Shown: piece by piece, positions 43,232 through 51,597 of the stretch
How the letters are laid out: each line of letters opens with the position of its first letter
Numbering within the stretch: the first letter of the stretch is position 1
Origin: JALOLV01 sp046295175
Lineage (GTDB): Bacteria; Bacteroidota; Bacteroidia; Cytophagales; Spirosomataceae
NCBI GenBank assembly: GCA_046295175.1
Contig: JBKBNY010000011.1
Location: 1-64,000 of the forward strand
Reading direction: 5' to 3'
Length of the DNA stretch: 64,000 bases
Made by a program: the position numbers and the translations under genes
Notes under the pieces: generated by a model
The model's input: only the letters and a program-made list of their open reading frames with translations
The model's database searches: none
Told to the model about the DNA's origin: nothing

Positions 43232-43747
43232 TTATTTATTATATCCACTAATTACTTTATCGAATTGTTCTATGATTTCTAAACGGTGAGGATTGTCTGT
43301 TCTGAGCAAAATAGAAATTGGATATACAATGCCCACTTTGTCTTTTAGTTTTATATCAATTTTGAAATATCTACTGTCAAAATTGAAAGCATCATACCAA
43401 ATGGTGAACTTTTTCATTCGAGCCTCTTGCCTCGAATCAGAAGAGTCACAGATGTAAATCGTTATCGTTCTGTCGTTCCTTCTGTAGAAATCTTCAAATA
43501 TTGCAGATATGGTTGAAGGGGTTAGCTTATCTTGTGGGGGATTCCTACCACTTGGATTTATTACAACCTCTATAATAAATTCAAAAGTATGTTTATTATA
43601 GAGAGACCCAGCTGGGAAAAAATAGTCTGTTGGCTTAAATTTTACGTTATAAACTATTCCTTTATCTGTCTCGAAGACATAAATATTGTTTTCTCCGCCC
43701 GTAAAAATAAAATCATACAGCAATAACTGGTGTTCCTCTTTTTGCAT
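43232..43747 (-). CDS. DUF6169-like protein of unknown function
   Basis: The 171-residue cytoplasmic protein starts MQKEEHQLLLYDFIFTGG and contains TIYICDSSDSRQEARMKKF near residues 95-113. I associate this with the Bacteroidota DUF6169 family from memory and with limited confidence; no function is known. Its start overlaps the 65-codon gene upstream by 35 nt, an arrangement seen in two-component small modules such as toxin-antitoxin pairs. It sits between two metabolic genes to which it has no evident link. Confidence 0.6.
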   Translation of the reverse strand: MQKEEHQLLLYDFIFTGGENNIYVFETDKGIVYNVKFKPTDYFFPAGSLYNKHTFEFIIEVVINPSGRNPPQDKLTPSTISAIFEDFYRRNDRTITIYICDSSDSRQEARMKKFTIWYDAFNFDSRYFKIDIKLKDKVGIVYPISILLRTDNPHRLEIIEQFDKVISGYNK

Positions 43748-43910
43748 TTCGCTCTCGTAATTTTTTTAGTGCGGCTTGAAACTCTGGTCTATTTACGTCT
43801 TCGAGTGCTTGCTCTTGTGCTTGTTTTTTACTCGCCTTTATTTTTTCTATCAAAGCATCAATATTAGCTTGGCGTTCTTCGGGAGATAATTCTTTTTCTA
43901 CTGCTTCCAT
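43713..43910 (-). CDS. small charged helical protein, partner of the DUF6169-like gene
   Basis: The 65-residue product, MEAVEKELSPEERQANIDAL at its start, is almost wholly charged helix and ends RGTPVIAV. It overlaps the following gene by 35 nt. It resembles an antitoxin or accessory helix protein in size and composition only. Confidence 0.6.
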   Translation of the reverse strand: MEAVEKELSPEERQANIDALIEKIKASKKQAQEQALEDVNRPEFQAALKKLRERNAKRGTPVIAV

Positions 43911-43984
43911 AGCTAAAAAAATTTATGGTTTCAATTATTTAACGAACATTGACCAAGGATAAATCCCCAGTCAATGCCTTATAT

Positions 43985-44827
43985 CTACTTCATTTCTACT
44001 GTATTGATTAACGTACCGATGCCCTCAATACTTATACGTATTTCATCGCCCACTTCGAGCGTAAAGCTATCTGGCGGAACGATTCCTGTACCTGTCATCA
44101 AGAATGCTCCATTCGGGAAGCTCGATTCTCGGCACAAAAACTCGACCAACTCGGGCAATTTACGTTTCATCTGGTTGAGTTGAATCGAATTGCTGAATTG
44201 CAACTCTTCGGCACGGAAAATTTCGAGTTTGATTTCGGTTTCGGGCGAAATTGGTTCATCTAAAACCAAAATGCATGGCCCAATCGCCGCCGATTTATCG
44301 TAAGTTTTGGCCTGCGGAAGATAAAGCGGGTTTTCGCCCTCAATATCTCTCGAACTCATGTCATTGCCAACGGTATATCCTGCGATTTGTCCTTTCGGGC
44401 TAATCAAGAGCGTTAGTTCTGGCTCCGGAACATTCCATTTTGAATCTCGACGGATACGAACCGCTTGCCCCGAACCTACCACTCGGTGAGCCGAAGCCTT
44501 AAAAAATATCTCTGGCCTGTCGGCGTCATATACTCTATCGTAGAAGTTGCCACCACCTGCGTTTTTGGCTTCTTCCATACGGGCATCTCGGCTACGTAGA
44601 TACGTTACACCCGCCGCCCAAACTTCTTGCGAGCCAATTGGGGCTTGTAAATCATTGTTAATCAACGATTTAATCTCTTCTACTGGTTTGAGCAAAGAAA
44701 TCTCCTTTTGGAGTTCGGCGTATAAATCTTCGCGATTGATGAACCCATCCCAATCTATGTGGCGTGAAAGGTAATACTGACTTTGGTCTTCAATAACAAA
44801 ACCTTGTAGTGTTTTATAGACTTTCAT
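43985..44827 (-). CDS. FAH-family 2-keto-3-deoxypentonate dehydratase-like protein
   Basis: The 280-residue protein belongs to the fumarylacetoacetate hydrolase family. It contains GVTYLRSRDAR near residues 74-84, EIFFKASAHRVVG near 106-118, and the acidic metal-site motif WNVPEPELTL near 131-140. These fit the subgroup that includes 2-keto-3-deoxy-D-arabinonate dehydratase and XylX, which give 2,5-dioxopentanoate. The adjacent dehydrogenase uses that product, so a Weimberg-type pair is likely. Other FAH activities cannot be excluded. Confidence 0.82.
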   Translation of the reverse strand: MKVYKTLQGFVIEDQSQYYLSRHIDWDGFINREDLYAELQKEISLLKPVEEIKSLINNDLQAPIGSQEVWAAGVTYLRSRDARMEEAKNAGGGNFYDRVYDADRPEIFFKASAHRVVGSGQAVRIRRDSKWNVPEPELTLLISPKGQIAGYTVGNDMSSRDIEGENPLYLPQAKTYDKSAAIGPCILVLDEPISPETEIKLEIFRAEELQFSNSIQLNQMKRKLPELVEFLCRESSFPNGAFLMTGTGIVPPDSFTLEVGDEIRISIEGIGTLINTVEMK

Positions 44828-44879
44828 GGAACTTTGAGGTTGAGAATAATGCCTTAATATTACAAAAATGATTTAGAAA

Positions 44880-45851
44880 TTAAAAACCTATCGGTTTAAG
44901 TTTTAATCCAGCAGTTTCTTCTAATCCAAAAATAAGGTTTAGATTCTGAACGGCTTGCCCCGATGCACCTTTGGTAAGATTATCAATAACGCTGCTAATC
45001 AATAAGTTATCACCGTGTTTTTCGAGGTGCAAAACGCACTTATTGGTATTGACAACTTGCTTCAAATCTATCTCTGATGCCTCAGAAACATGGGTGAACG
45101 GATGGTTTTGGTAATAATTTTTGTAGAGTTCGAGGGCTTCTTCGATAGAACCTTTGAACTTGGTATATACATTGGCCATGATTCCGCGTGTGAAGTTTCC
45201 ACGATACGGAATAAAGTTGATAGAATTCTGAAAATCAGCTTGTAAAGTTTTTACCGATTGCGTAATTTCTTTGAGGTGCTGATGCGTAAATGCTTTGTAA
45301 ATCGAAATATTATTGTTTCTCCAGCTAAAATGAGTCGTAGCACTCAATGCCTGCCCCGCACCTGTCGAACCCGTGATGGCACTTACATGAATATCGTCGT
45401 AGATAAGATTTTGGCTCGCCAACGGAAGAATTGCCAACTCAATACTCGTTGCAAAACAACCCGGATTTGCAATTTTTGTAGCTGTTTTGATGCGTTCACG
45501 ATTCAGTTCGGGCAATCCGTACACAAAACCGTTGCTCTCATCTCTAAAATCTGTACTTAAATCAATGATTTTGACAGTTTCGGGGATTGTATTTTCGGCC
45601 AAAAACTTCTCTGATTCGTTATGCCCCGAACATAAAAACAAAACATCTGCCTGAGCATAATCTGTAGTATCTGTAAATCGCAAATCGGTTTCGCCAATCA
45701 AATCTCCGTGAGTATTGTAAACTGGCTTGCCAGCTTGACTTTTAGAATTCACAAAAACGATACTGGCATTGGGATGATTCAATAGGATTCTGAGCAATTC
45801 GCCACCTGTATAACCAGCTCCGCCGATGATTCCGATATTTATTTGAGACAT
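44880..45851 (-). CDS. argC: N-acetyl-gamma-glutamyl-phosphate reductase
   Basis: ArgC makes N-acetylglutamate semialdehyde in arginine synthesis (cytoplasm, NADPH). The 323-residue protein has the dinucleotide fold GIIGGAGYTGGELLRILLNHP near the N-terminus, the catalytic Cys in NPGCFATS (about residues 130-137), and STGAGQALS plus HQHLKEI further on, typical of the family. It stands alone; argB is 15 kb away at 60857 and no other arg genes are seen. In Bacteroidota the substrate may be the N-succinyl form. Confidence 0.94.
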   Translation of the reverse strand: MSQINIGIIGGAGYTGGELLRILLNHPNASIVFVNSKSQAGKPVYNTHGDLIGETDLRFTDTTDYAQADVLFLCSGHNESEKFLAENTIPETVKIIDLSTDFRDESNGFVYGLPELNRERIKTATKIANPGCFATSIELAILPLASQNLIYDDIHVSAITGSTGAGQALSATTHFSWRNNNISIYKAFTHQHLKEITQSVKTLQADFQNSINFIPYRGNFTRGIMANVYTKFKGSIEEALELYKNYYQNHPFTHVSEASEIDLKQVVNTNKCVLHLEKHGDNLLISSVIDNLTKGASGQAVQNLNLIFGLEETAGLKLKPIGF

Positions 45852-46022
45852 TTTTATATAATTTTTGGGGTGGTAAGTAGTTAACTATTATCTGTTTATT
45901 TGATTGATTTTCAATATTTTATCACCAAATCTGCAAACAAACTTTTATCAATTATTCAACTACAATACAACTATTTTATTAAATCTTGTATAACTTAAGT
46001 ATAGATAGCCAAGCTGCTATTT

Positions 46023-46493
46023 TTATTCAAGCCAATCAAAAAGGTATTTTTCTTCAAATTCGACATTGAACTTCTCTAAAAATTCTAAATACTCTTCTTT
46101 GAATGTTCTTTTTCTATGATGTTCTTCTTGGTTTCTGACGTAATTACAAACAACTTCAACTTGTGACTGTGCATAAGTAAATGAAATGAATGCTCCGTAA
46201 CCTTCTTGCCATTCAAATCTAAACGGTGTTAGTCTTTGCTCTCTGATAAAAGAAGAAGACTGTGTTTTTATATCTCGCACCAAATCTGAAATCGCCAAAG
46301 TTGGTTTAAACCCAATGAATATATGTGTATGGTCGGGCATACAATATATTGCCAACAATTTTTGATTTCTCTTGCTTATAATTCCTGCAATATACTGCTG
46401 TATTCTTTCTCGATGCTCTTTTGCTATGAGTGATTGCCGGCCTTTCACAGCAAAAACAAGTTGTACATATAATTGTGTAAATGTATTTGCCAT
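46023..46493 (-). CDS. REP-associated/IS200-type Y1 transposase (TnpA_REP)
   Basis: The 156-residue protein is a Y1_Tnp HUH nuclease: the HUH histidines are in MPDHTHIF near residues 52-59 and the catalytic Tyr in CNYVRNQEEHH near 117-127. It is the single-domain type without a TnpB partner. Its first codons lie inside the first copy of a 237-bp tandem duplication packed with small hairpins, so it looks like a REP-associated (RAYT-like) enzyme next to its substrates. It appears full length. Confidence 0.87.
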   Translation of the reverse strand: MANTFTQLYVQLVFAVKGRQSLIAKEHRERIQQYIAGIISKRNQKLLAIYCMPDHTHIFIGFKPTLAISDLVRDIKTQSSSFIREQRLTPFRFEWQEGYGAFISFTYAQSQVEVVCNYVRNQEEHHRKRTFKEEYLEFLEKFNVEFEEKYLFDWLE

Positions 46494-46945
46494 GATTTAT
46501 TTATTGGCTTGTACCTACGGTACAGCTGTGGTTTTTTCAATTTATTTCTATTAACCGTTGACTCCTACGGAGCAATCCGTTGATAACAAAACAATGAGTA
46601 AAATTCGTCTCTATTTTCAACTTACTCCAGAGGAGCAATCCGTAAATAGCAAATTCAAATACGGTTTCTGGCAAATGCCTCGTAGAGGCAAGTCTTCCCT
46701 CTGCAAACATTGTGTAAATGTATTTGCCATGATTTATTTATTGGCTTGTACCTACGGTACAGTTGTGGTTTTTTCAATTTATTTCTATGAACCGTTGACT
46801 CCTACGGAGCAATCCGTTGATAACAAAACAATGAGTAAAATTCGTCTCTATTTTCAATTTGCTCCAGAGGAGCAATCCGTAAATAGCAATCAGAAACACA
46901 TCTATTTATCACTGCCTCGTAGAGGCAAGCCTTTCTGCAAACAAA
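46472..46945. repeat. 237-bp tandem duplication of hairpin-rich sequence next to the transposase
   Basis: 46472-46708 and 46709-46945 are two copies with near-identical left halves. Each contains four small hairpins: TGTACCTACGGTACA (46510, 46747), CTCCTACGGAG (46562, 46799), CTCCAGAGGAG (46625, 46862) and TGCCTCGTAGAGGCA (46676, 46913). The second and third are each followed by CAATCCGT. The first copy also contains the 5' end of the transposase gene; the second repeats that piece (TTGTGTAAATGTATTTGCCA) without the rest of the gene. Confidence 0.85.
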
Positions 46946-46949
46946 CTTA

Positions 46950-46967
46950 CCTCCCGCAAACGGGAGG
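46950..46967. terminator. hairpin after the tandem repeat
   Basis: CCTCCCG and CGGGAGG around CAAA. It sits at the right end of the repeat unit and may either close the array or insulate lgt. Confidence 0.5.
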
Positions 46968-47019
46968 CAAAGATAATTTAATTTAAGTTAAATTCTATCC
47001 ATGTTTCAGACAATTCCCC

Positions 47020-47027
47020 TATTTTTG
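47020..47027 (+). promoter_or_regulatory. -7 element upstream of lgt
   Basis: TATTTTTG fits TAnnTTTG and lies 25 nt before the start codon. No clear -33 box. Confidence 0.35.
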
Positions 47028-47052
47028 AACATTCAACAAAAATTCAATATAA

Positions 47053-47877
47053 ATGATTCTTTCGGCAATAGAATGGACGGTGAGTCCGATAATCACTAAA
47101 ATCGGTAGTTTTGAACTCCGGTGGTATGGTTTGCTTTTTGCTTCGGGCTTTTTGATTGGTTACAAAATCATGGAGCATATCTACAAAACCGAAGGTAAAC
47201 GCCAAGAAGACCTCGACACGCTACTTTTTGTGATGATTATCTCGACGGTACTCGGAGCCAGAATGGGACATTATTTTTTCTACGAATACCCGCTCCTTTT
47301 AGAGAGTCCAGGTAAGTTTTTCTGGGATATGTTGATTCCGCCCTATCAAGGATTAGCAAGCCACGGAGCTACCATCGGCATTTTGCTTGCTTTATACATT
47401 TATGGTCGTAGGCACCCCGACCAATCGCCGCTTTGGGTTACCGACCGTATCGTGATTACGGTAGCATTGGCAGGCTGTTTTATTCGATTGGGGAATCTCA
47501 TGAACCACGAAATCGTGGGTAAAGCAACGGATGCTCCTTGGGGATTTGTCTTCAAACAAAACTTTGAGTTTTCGCAGGTACCACGCCATCCTGCACAATT
47601 ATACGAAGCCATTTCTTGCTTGATTTTGTGCATTATTTTGTTTCTTATCTGGAATAAATACAAAGCCAAAACTCCGCACGGTTTATTGCTCGGAATCTTC
47701 TTGATTTGGATATTCTCACTCAGATTTGTTTACGAATTCTTCAAAGAAAATCAAGAGGAATTTGAAAATGCAATGACTTACAATATGGGGCAAATTTTGA
47801 GTATTCCAGCCGTTATTTTAGGAGTAGTTATTCTGATATATTCTTTCGGCAAAGGTAAGAAAGCGGTAGAAGTATAA
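47053..47877 (+). CDS. lgt: prolipoprotein diacylglyceryl transferase
   Basis: Lgt adds diacylglycerol to the lipobox Cys of prolipoproteins in the inner membrane, the first step of lipoprotein maturation. The 274-residue protein has about seven membrane segments, the LRWYGLLFASGFLIGY start, QGLASHGATIGILLALY near residues 98-114 (the family H-G motif) and RLGNLMNHEIVGKATDAPWG near 140-160. The lipoproteins in this window (PAP2, lipocalin-like, M28 peptidase) would depend on it. A dispersed repeat and a strong terminator follow. Confidence 0.95.
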   Translation: MILSAIEWTVSPIITKIGSFELRWYGLLFASGFLIGYKIMEHIYKTEGKRQEDLDTLLFVMIISTVLGARMGHYFFYEYPLLLESPGKFFWDMLIPPYQGLASHGATIGILLALYIYGRRHPDQSPLWVTDRIVITVALAGCFIRLGNLMNHEIVGKATDAPWGFVFKQNFEFSQVPRHPAQLYEAISCLILCIILFLIWNKYKAKTPHGLLLGIFLIWIFSLRFVYEFFKENQEEFENAMTYNMGQILSIPAVILGVVILIYSFGKGKKAVEV

Positions 47878-47878
47878 G

Positions 47879-47983
47879 TAGTTAATCGAAAATAGTTATA
47901 GCAACGGCAATTTTTTTTGTCAATTGATATTTATAATCGCCTGATTATCAATATTATACCAACGATTAGCCATTAACAAATAA
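47879..47983. repeat. dispersed inverted repeat, copy 2
   Basis: Begins with TAGTTAATCGAAAATAGTTA and ends with GCCATTAACAAATA, the same order and orientation as at 22659-22750, with a diverged middle. Confidence 0.45.
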
Positions 47984-48020
47984 CATAAACTCATATTATC
48001 GCTTGCACTTAGATAATTTT

Positions 48021-48060
48021 TAACCCTGACAGGATTCTGGAATCCTGTCAGGGTTATTTT
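48021..48060. terminator. strong terminator between lgt and the M28 peptidase gene
   Basis: TAACCCTGACAGGATT pairs with AATCCTGTCAGGGTTA (16 bp) around a 4-nt loop, with a T-run on the right; it serves convergent genes. Confidence 0.9.
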
Positions 48061-49067
48061 TACTGCACAGGGGCCGACTCTTGGTACAAAACCTGCAAAA
48101 CGGTTTGTCCGACAGCTTTTAAGGTATTTCTATCAATTTTATCCATCGTATCGCCGTGCGTATGGTGGTGGTCGAAGAACGTTTTATCGGAATTTACCTG
48201 CTGATGCAAAATATCTACCATCGGAATTTTAGCGATTTTATTCACAAAAACGTGGTCATCGGTAATCGCTCCACCATCGGCCGAGATAAAGTACTGACCA
48301 TAACCCAGTTGCCCAGCGATATTCCAAATATTTGTCGTAATCGCCGAAGCATACTGATTTGAGTATCCTTCACGCGGAAAAGTCGCTCCCTTTGCACCAA
48401 CCATATCGAGCAAGATTCCAAAATAAGCTGTGTAGCCTTCTTTGTGCGGAGTTTTTGCCCAATGTTGTGAGCCAAGGCACCAGTAAACTTTGTCGGTTGC
48501 TGGTTGCATATCGTTTTTTTCGCCCCAATCTTCGGCATCAAAAAAGATAATATCTACCCCAACACTCGGCTTATCTTTTACTTCGTTTAGCACACGAGCC
48601 ACTTCGAGCAATACACCTACACCACTTGCACCATCGTTGGCGGCATCAATCGCACCGTTTTTATTAACCGAATCTTTATCGGCAAATGGGCGAGCGTCCC
48701 AGTGAGCAGCCAAAAGAATCCGTTTTGGAGCCGAAGGATTGAACGACCCGATGATATTTCGTCCGTTTAGGTTTTTGCCATCGAATGTCGTGGCGTTAAA
48801 CTTTTGTTCGGTTACTTCAAAACCATATTTTTTGAGCATAGACACCATCCAATCACCACATTTAGCATGGGCTGGCGTATTGGGTACACGAGGACCAAAT
48901 TTCACTTGTTTTTCAACAAAAAAGTACGCCGAATCGGCATTAAAAGCAGGGGCTTTTGCGAGAGCGGGTTGTTCGGTAGTTGTTGTGGTTTCGGTAGATT
49001 TGGATGATTTATCGCAACTCATCAAGCCAATCACCAGAGCCAATAATGCTAATTTTATAAATTTCAT
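48060..49067 (-). CDS. M28 family zinc peptidase/glutaminyl cyclase-like lipoprotein
   Basis: The product from 49067 is 335 residues with a lipoprotein signal (GLMSC, Cys18). The M28 metal ligands are visible: HWDARPFAD near residues 120-128, ANDGASGVGVLLE near 142-154, FFDAEDWGE near 172-180, and the late VDILHQ His. The substitution of DAEDWG for the aminopeptidase EE pair is typical of the glutaminyl-peptide cyclotransferase-like group. An upstream in-frame ATG at 49097 adds 10 residues ahead of the signal and is unlikely to be used. Confidence 0.87.
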   Translation of the reverse strand: MKFIKLALLALVIGLMSCDKSSKSTETTTTTEQPALAKAPAFNADSAYFFVEKQVKFGPRVPNTPAHAKCGDWMVSMLKKYGFEVTEQKFNATTFDGKNLNGRNIIGSFNPSAPKRILLAAHWDARPFADKDSVNKNGAIDAANDGASGVGVLLEVARVLNEVKDKPSVGVDIIFFDAEDWGEKNDMQPATDKVYWCLGSQHWAKTPHKEGYTAYFGILLDMVGAKGATFPREGYSNQYASAITTNIWNIAGQLGYGQYFISADGGAITDDHVFVNKIAKIPMVDILHQQVNSDKTFFDHHHTHGDTMDKIDRNTLKAVGQTVLQVLYQESAPVQ

Positions 49068-49156
49068 TTTATCAGAATTAAAGATTTTTTCATTCAAATC
49101 GGATTTAGAAATCCGTTTTACAAATAACGCCCCGAAATTAAAGAAATTTTACGGAG

Positions 49157-50239
49157 TTACGAAACGGCATTGATTCCACCTTGTAGATTAATCAGATTAT
49201 CGAAATTATATTTTTCGGATAATAATCGAATGGCTTTTTGGCTACGGATACCGCTTTGGCAATGCACCACTACTTTTTTATCTCGATGGATTTTTTCGAT
49301 GTAATTTTCGAGTTTTGATAATGGCATCAATTCTCCACCAATGTTTAGGATTGCGTATTCGTTTTCTTCTCTGATATCAATTAACTGAAAATCAACACCT
49401 TCGTTTTGCCACGTCAATAATTCTTCGTAATCTATATTTTCAATCGCCGATTCTTGTTTTGAGATTCCACAAAAAGCCTCATAATCAATCAGATTGGTAA
49501 TTTTGGGTGAATCTGGCATTCTCGGTACACGCAAGATTCGAGAGGTCATTGAGAGGGCATCAATCATAAAAATTTTACCCGCCAATGGCTCTCCGATTTC
49601 GGCAATCACTTTGATGGCTTCGTTGGCTTGCATACTGCCAATCATACCTGCCATCATACCCAAAACCCCCGCTTCGGCACAGTTAGGGGCCATTTCGGGC
49701 GGTGGTGGGGTCGGGAATAAATCTCGGTACGTAGCCGAGCCTTTGTAGTTAAATACCCCAACTTGCCCCTCAAAACGATAGATTGCTCCGTAAATAAAGG
49801 GTTTATTCAGCATCACGCAGGCATCATTTACCAAATATCGGGTCGGAAAATTATCGGTTCCGTCGATGATTAAATCATAATCTTTGAATATTTCGAGAGC
49901 ATTGGTCGAGTCAAGTCTTTGTTTTCGAGTTTCGAGTTTTATGGTTGGGTTTAAGTCTCTTAATCGTTTTTCGGCTTCTTCGGCTTTGCTTTTTCCGAGC
50001 GAACTCACCCCAAAAAGAATTTGCCTTTGCAGGTTACTTTCATCAACTGCATCGGCATCAATCAAGCCAATCGTACCAATACCCGCTGCTGCCAAATACA
50101 ACAATATCGGGCTGCCCAATCCACCGCACCCAATCACTAAAACTTTAGCGTTTTTAAGCTTGGTTTGCCCCTCAATCCCAAATTCTGGCATTAAAATCTG
50201 ACGGCTATATCGGTTTAATTCTGCTTGTGAAAGAATCAT
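49157..50239 (-). CDS. MoeB/ThiF-type adenylyltransferase fused to a rhodanese domain
   Basis: The 360-residue protein has an E1-like domain: VIGCGGLGSPILLYLAAAG (about residues 33-51), DESNLQRQILF (about 66-76), IIDGTDNFPTRYLVND (about 125-140). The C-terminal rhodanese domain (about 265-360) has the active Cys in VVHCQSGIRS. It should adenylate the C-terminus of a sulfur-carrier protein for molybdopterin or thiamin synthesis and accept sulfur on the rhodanese Cys. The usual zinc-binding CxxC pairs are missing (VPRMPDSPKI in place of CxxC). The divergent cysteine desulfurase could supply the sulfur. Confidence 0.87.
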   Translation of the reverse strand: MILSQAELNRYSRQILMPEFGIEGQTKLKNAKVLVIGCGGLGSPILLYLAAAGIGTIGLIDADAVDESNLQRQILFGVSSLGKSKAEEAEKRLRDLNPTIKLETRKQRLDSTNALEIFKDYDLIIDGTDNFPTRYLVNDACVMLNKPFIYGAIYRFEGQVGVFNYKGSATYRDLFPTPPPPEMAPNCAEAGVLGMMAGMIGSMQANEAIKVIAEIGEPLAGKIFMIDALSMTSRILRVPRMPDSPKITNLIDYEAFCGISKQESAIENIDYEELLTWQNEGVDFQLIDIREENEYAILNIGGELMPLSKLENYIEKIHRDKKVVVHCQSGIRSQKAIRLLSEKYNFDNLINLQGGINAVS

Positions 50240-50241
50240 TC

Positions 50242-50268
50242 TATATTTGTTTCTGTTTTACAAAAGTA
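50242..50268. promoter_or_regulatory. divergent promoter elements
   Basis: TATATTTG (50242-50249, plus strand) points at the cysteine desulfurase gene and TACTTTTG (50268 to 50261, minus strand) points at the MoeB-rhodanese gene. The intergenic gap is only 51 nt, so the -33 regions must overlap coding sequence or be absent; neither -33 box is clear. Confidence 0.45.
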
Positions 50269-50290
50269 CAGAATTTAGCTTCATACTTAC

Positions 50291-51442
50291 ATGGATTACC
50301 CCATCTATCTCGATTATAACGCCACAACACCCATCGATAAAAGGGTTCTGGATACGATGATGCCGTACCTGACCGAGCATTTTGGCAATGCCGCCAGCCG
50401 CTCACACGCCTACGGATGGAAAGCCGAAGAGGCGGTTTCGACCGCTCGGCAACAAATAGCCGATTTATTGGGGTGTTCGGTCAAAGAAATCGTTTTTACG
50501 AGCGGAGCAACCGAGTCTATCAATTTAGCACTTAAAGGTTTTTTTGAAATGAAAGTTTCATCTTCTCATATCACATTGGAGAGGGAGAGTCACTTTATCA
50601 CCCTTGCTACCGAGCATAAAGCCGTTTTGGATACAATGGCACGCCTCGAAAAACTGGGAGCAGAGGTAAGTTATTTGCCCGTAAAATCTGATGGCTTGGT
50701 AGATTTAGAAGTTTTTAAATCGGCTTTTAAGCCGAATACTGCCTTGGTCTCGATTATGTGGGCCAATAACGAAATCGGCGTGATTCAGCCCATCGAACAA
50801 TTAGCAGAGATTACCCACCAAAACGGTGCGGTTTTTCATACCGATGCCACTCAAGCGGTTGGAAAAATTCCGATTGATATTCAAAACATTGATTTACTCA
50901 GTTTCTCTGGGCATAAAATCTACGCACCCAAGGGCGTTGGAGTTTTGTATGTAAAGAAAAACGTAAAACTAACGGCTCAACAAGATGGCGGACGACACGA
51001 AAGGGGGTTACGTTCGGGTACGCTCAATGTCCCGAGTATTGTTGGGCTTGGTACCGCTTGCGAGATAGCTGCTCAAGAATCCAACGAAGAATCTGAGAGA
51101 CTGAGAATTCTACGAGATAAATTAGAAATTGGTATAACATCAAACATCAAAGGAACTCACGTAAACGGCAATCTCGAAAATCGACTTTCGCACGTAAGCA
51201 ATATCAGTTTTGAGGGAGTTGACGGAGAAATGTTGTTGATGAATCTCAATAAAATCGCAGTCTCGAATGGTTCGGCGTGTAACTCGGCATCTACTGAGCC
51301 ATCTTATTTACTAAAAGCGTTGGGACATTCGGATGATTTGGCTTATAGCTCCGTCAGGTTTAGTTTAGGCCGATTTACGACCGAATCTGACATTGATTTG
51401 GCAATCGCTCATGTAAAAGAGGTGATACAAAAAATGCGATAA
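50291..51442 (+). CDS. cysteine desulfurase, NifS/IscS type
   Basis: The 383-residue PLP enzyme takes sulfur from cysteine. It has YLDYNATTPID at residues 4-14, FTSGATESINLALKG near 76-90, the PLP Lys in SFSGHKIYAPKGVG near 202-215, and the catalytic Cys in SNGSACNSASTEPSYL near 327-342. The loop around the Cys is the longer type I form. It lies divergently from the MoeB-rhodanese gene, which suggests a sulfur-transfer pair for molybdopterin, thiamin or tRNA thiolation; no iscU or suf genes are seen. Confidence 0.9.
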   Translation: MDYPIYLDYNATTPIDKRVLDTMMPYLTEHFGNAASRSHAYGWKAEEAVSTARQQIADLLGCSVKEIVFTSGATESINLALKGFFEMKVSSSHITLERESHFITLATEHKAVLDTMARLEKLGAEVSYLPVKSDGLVDLEVFKSAFKPNTALVSIMWANNEIGVIQPIEQLAEITHQNGAVFHTDATQAVGKIPIDIQNIDLLSFSGHKIYAPKGVGVLYVKKNVKLTAQQDGGRHERGLRSGTLNVPSIVGLGTACEIAAQESNEESERLRILRDKLEIGITSNIKGTHVNGNLENRLSHVSNISFEGVDGEMLLMNLNKIAVSNGSACNSASTEPSYLLKALGHSDDLAYSSVRFSLGRFTTESDIDLAIAHVKEVIQKMR

Positions 51443-51597
51443 TGGGTAATTTACGGTTCGTGAGACGAAAGAATTTGGAATTTTAAACGAAGTTTTCTAA
51501 TTATGTAGTCCTTTTGCGATACCCGTAAACCTAACCTCAGCCCTTCGTCTTAATTTGAAGATGACCCAAACCATGACGATTGAGGTATCGAAGCCCA

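Noticed and set aside
46472..46945. CRISPR array
   Set aside because: Only two long copies without regular short repeats and unique spacers, and no cas genes in the window.
46558..46986. 142-codon rightward open frame through the tandem duplication
   Set aside because: It exists because the 237-bp repeat is a multiple of three. It has no start context or family resemblance, and its frame runs through hairpins and the antisense start of the transposase.
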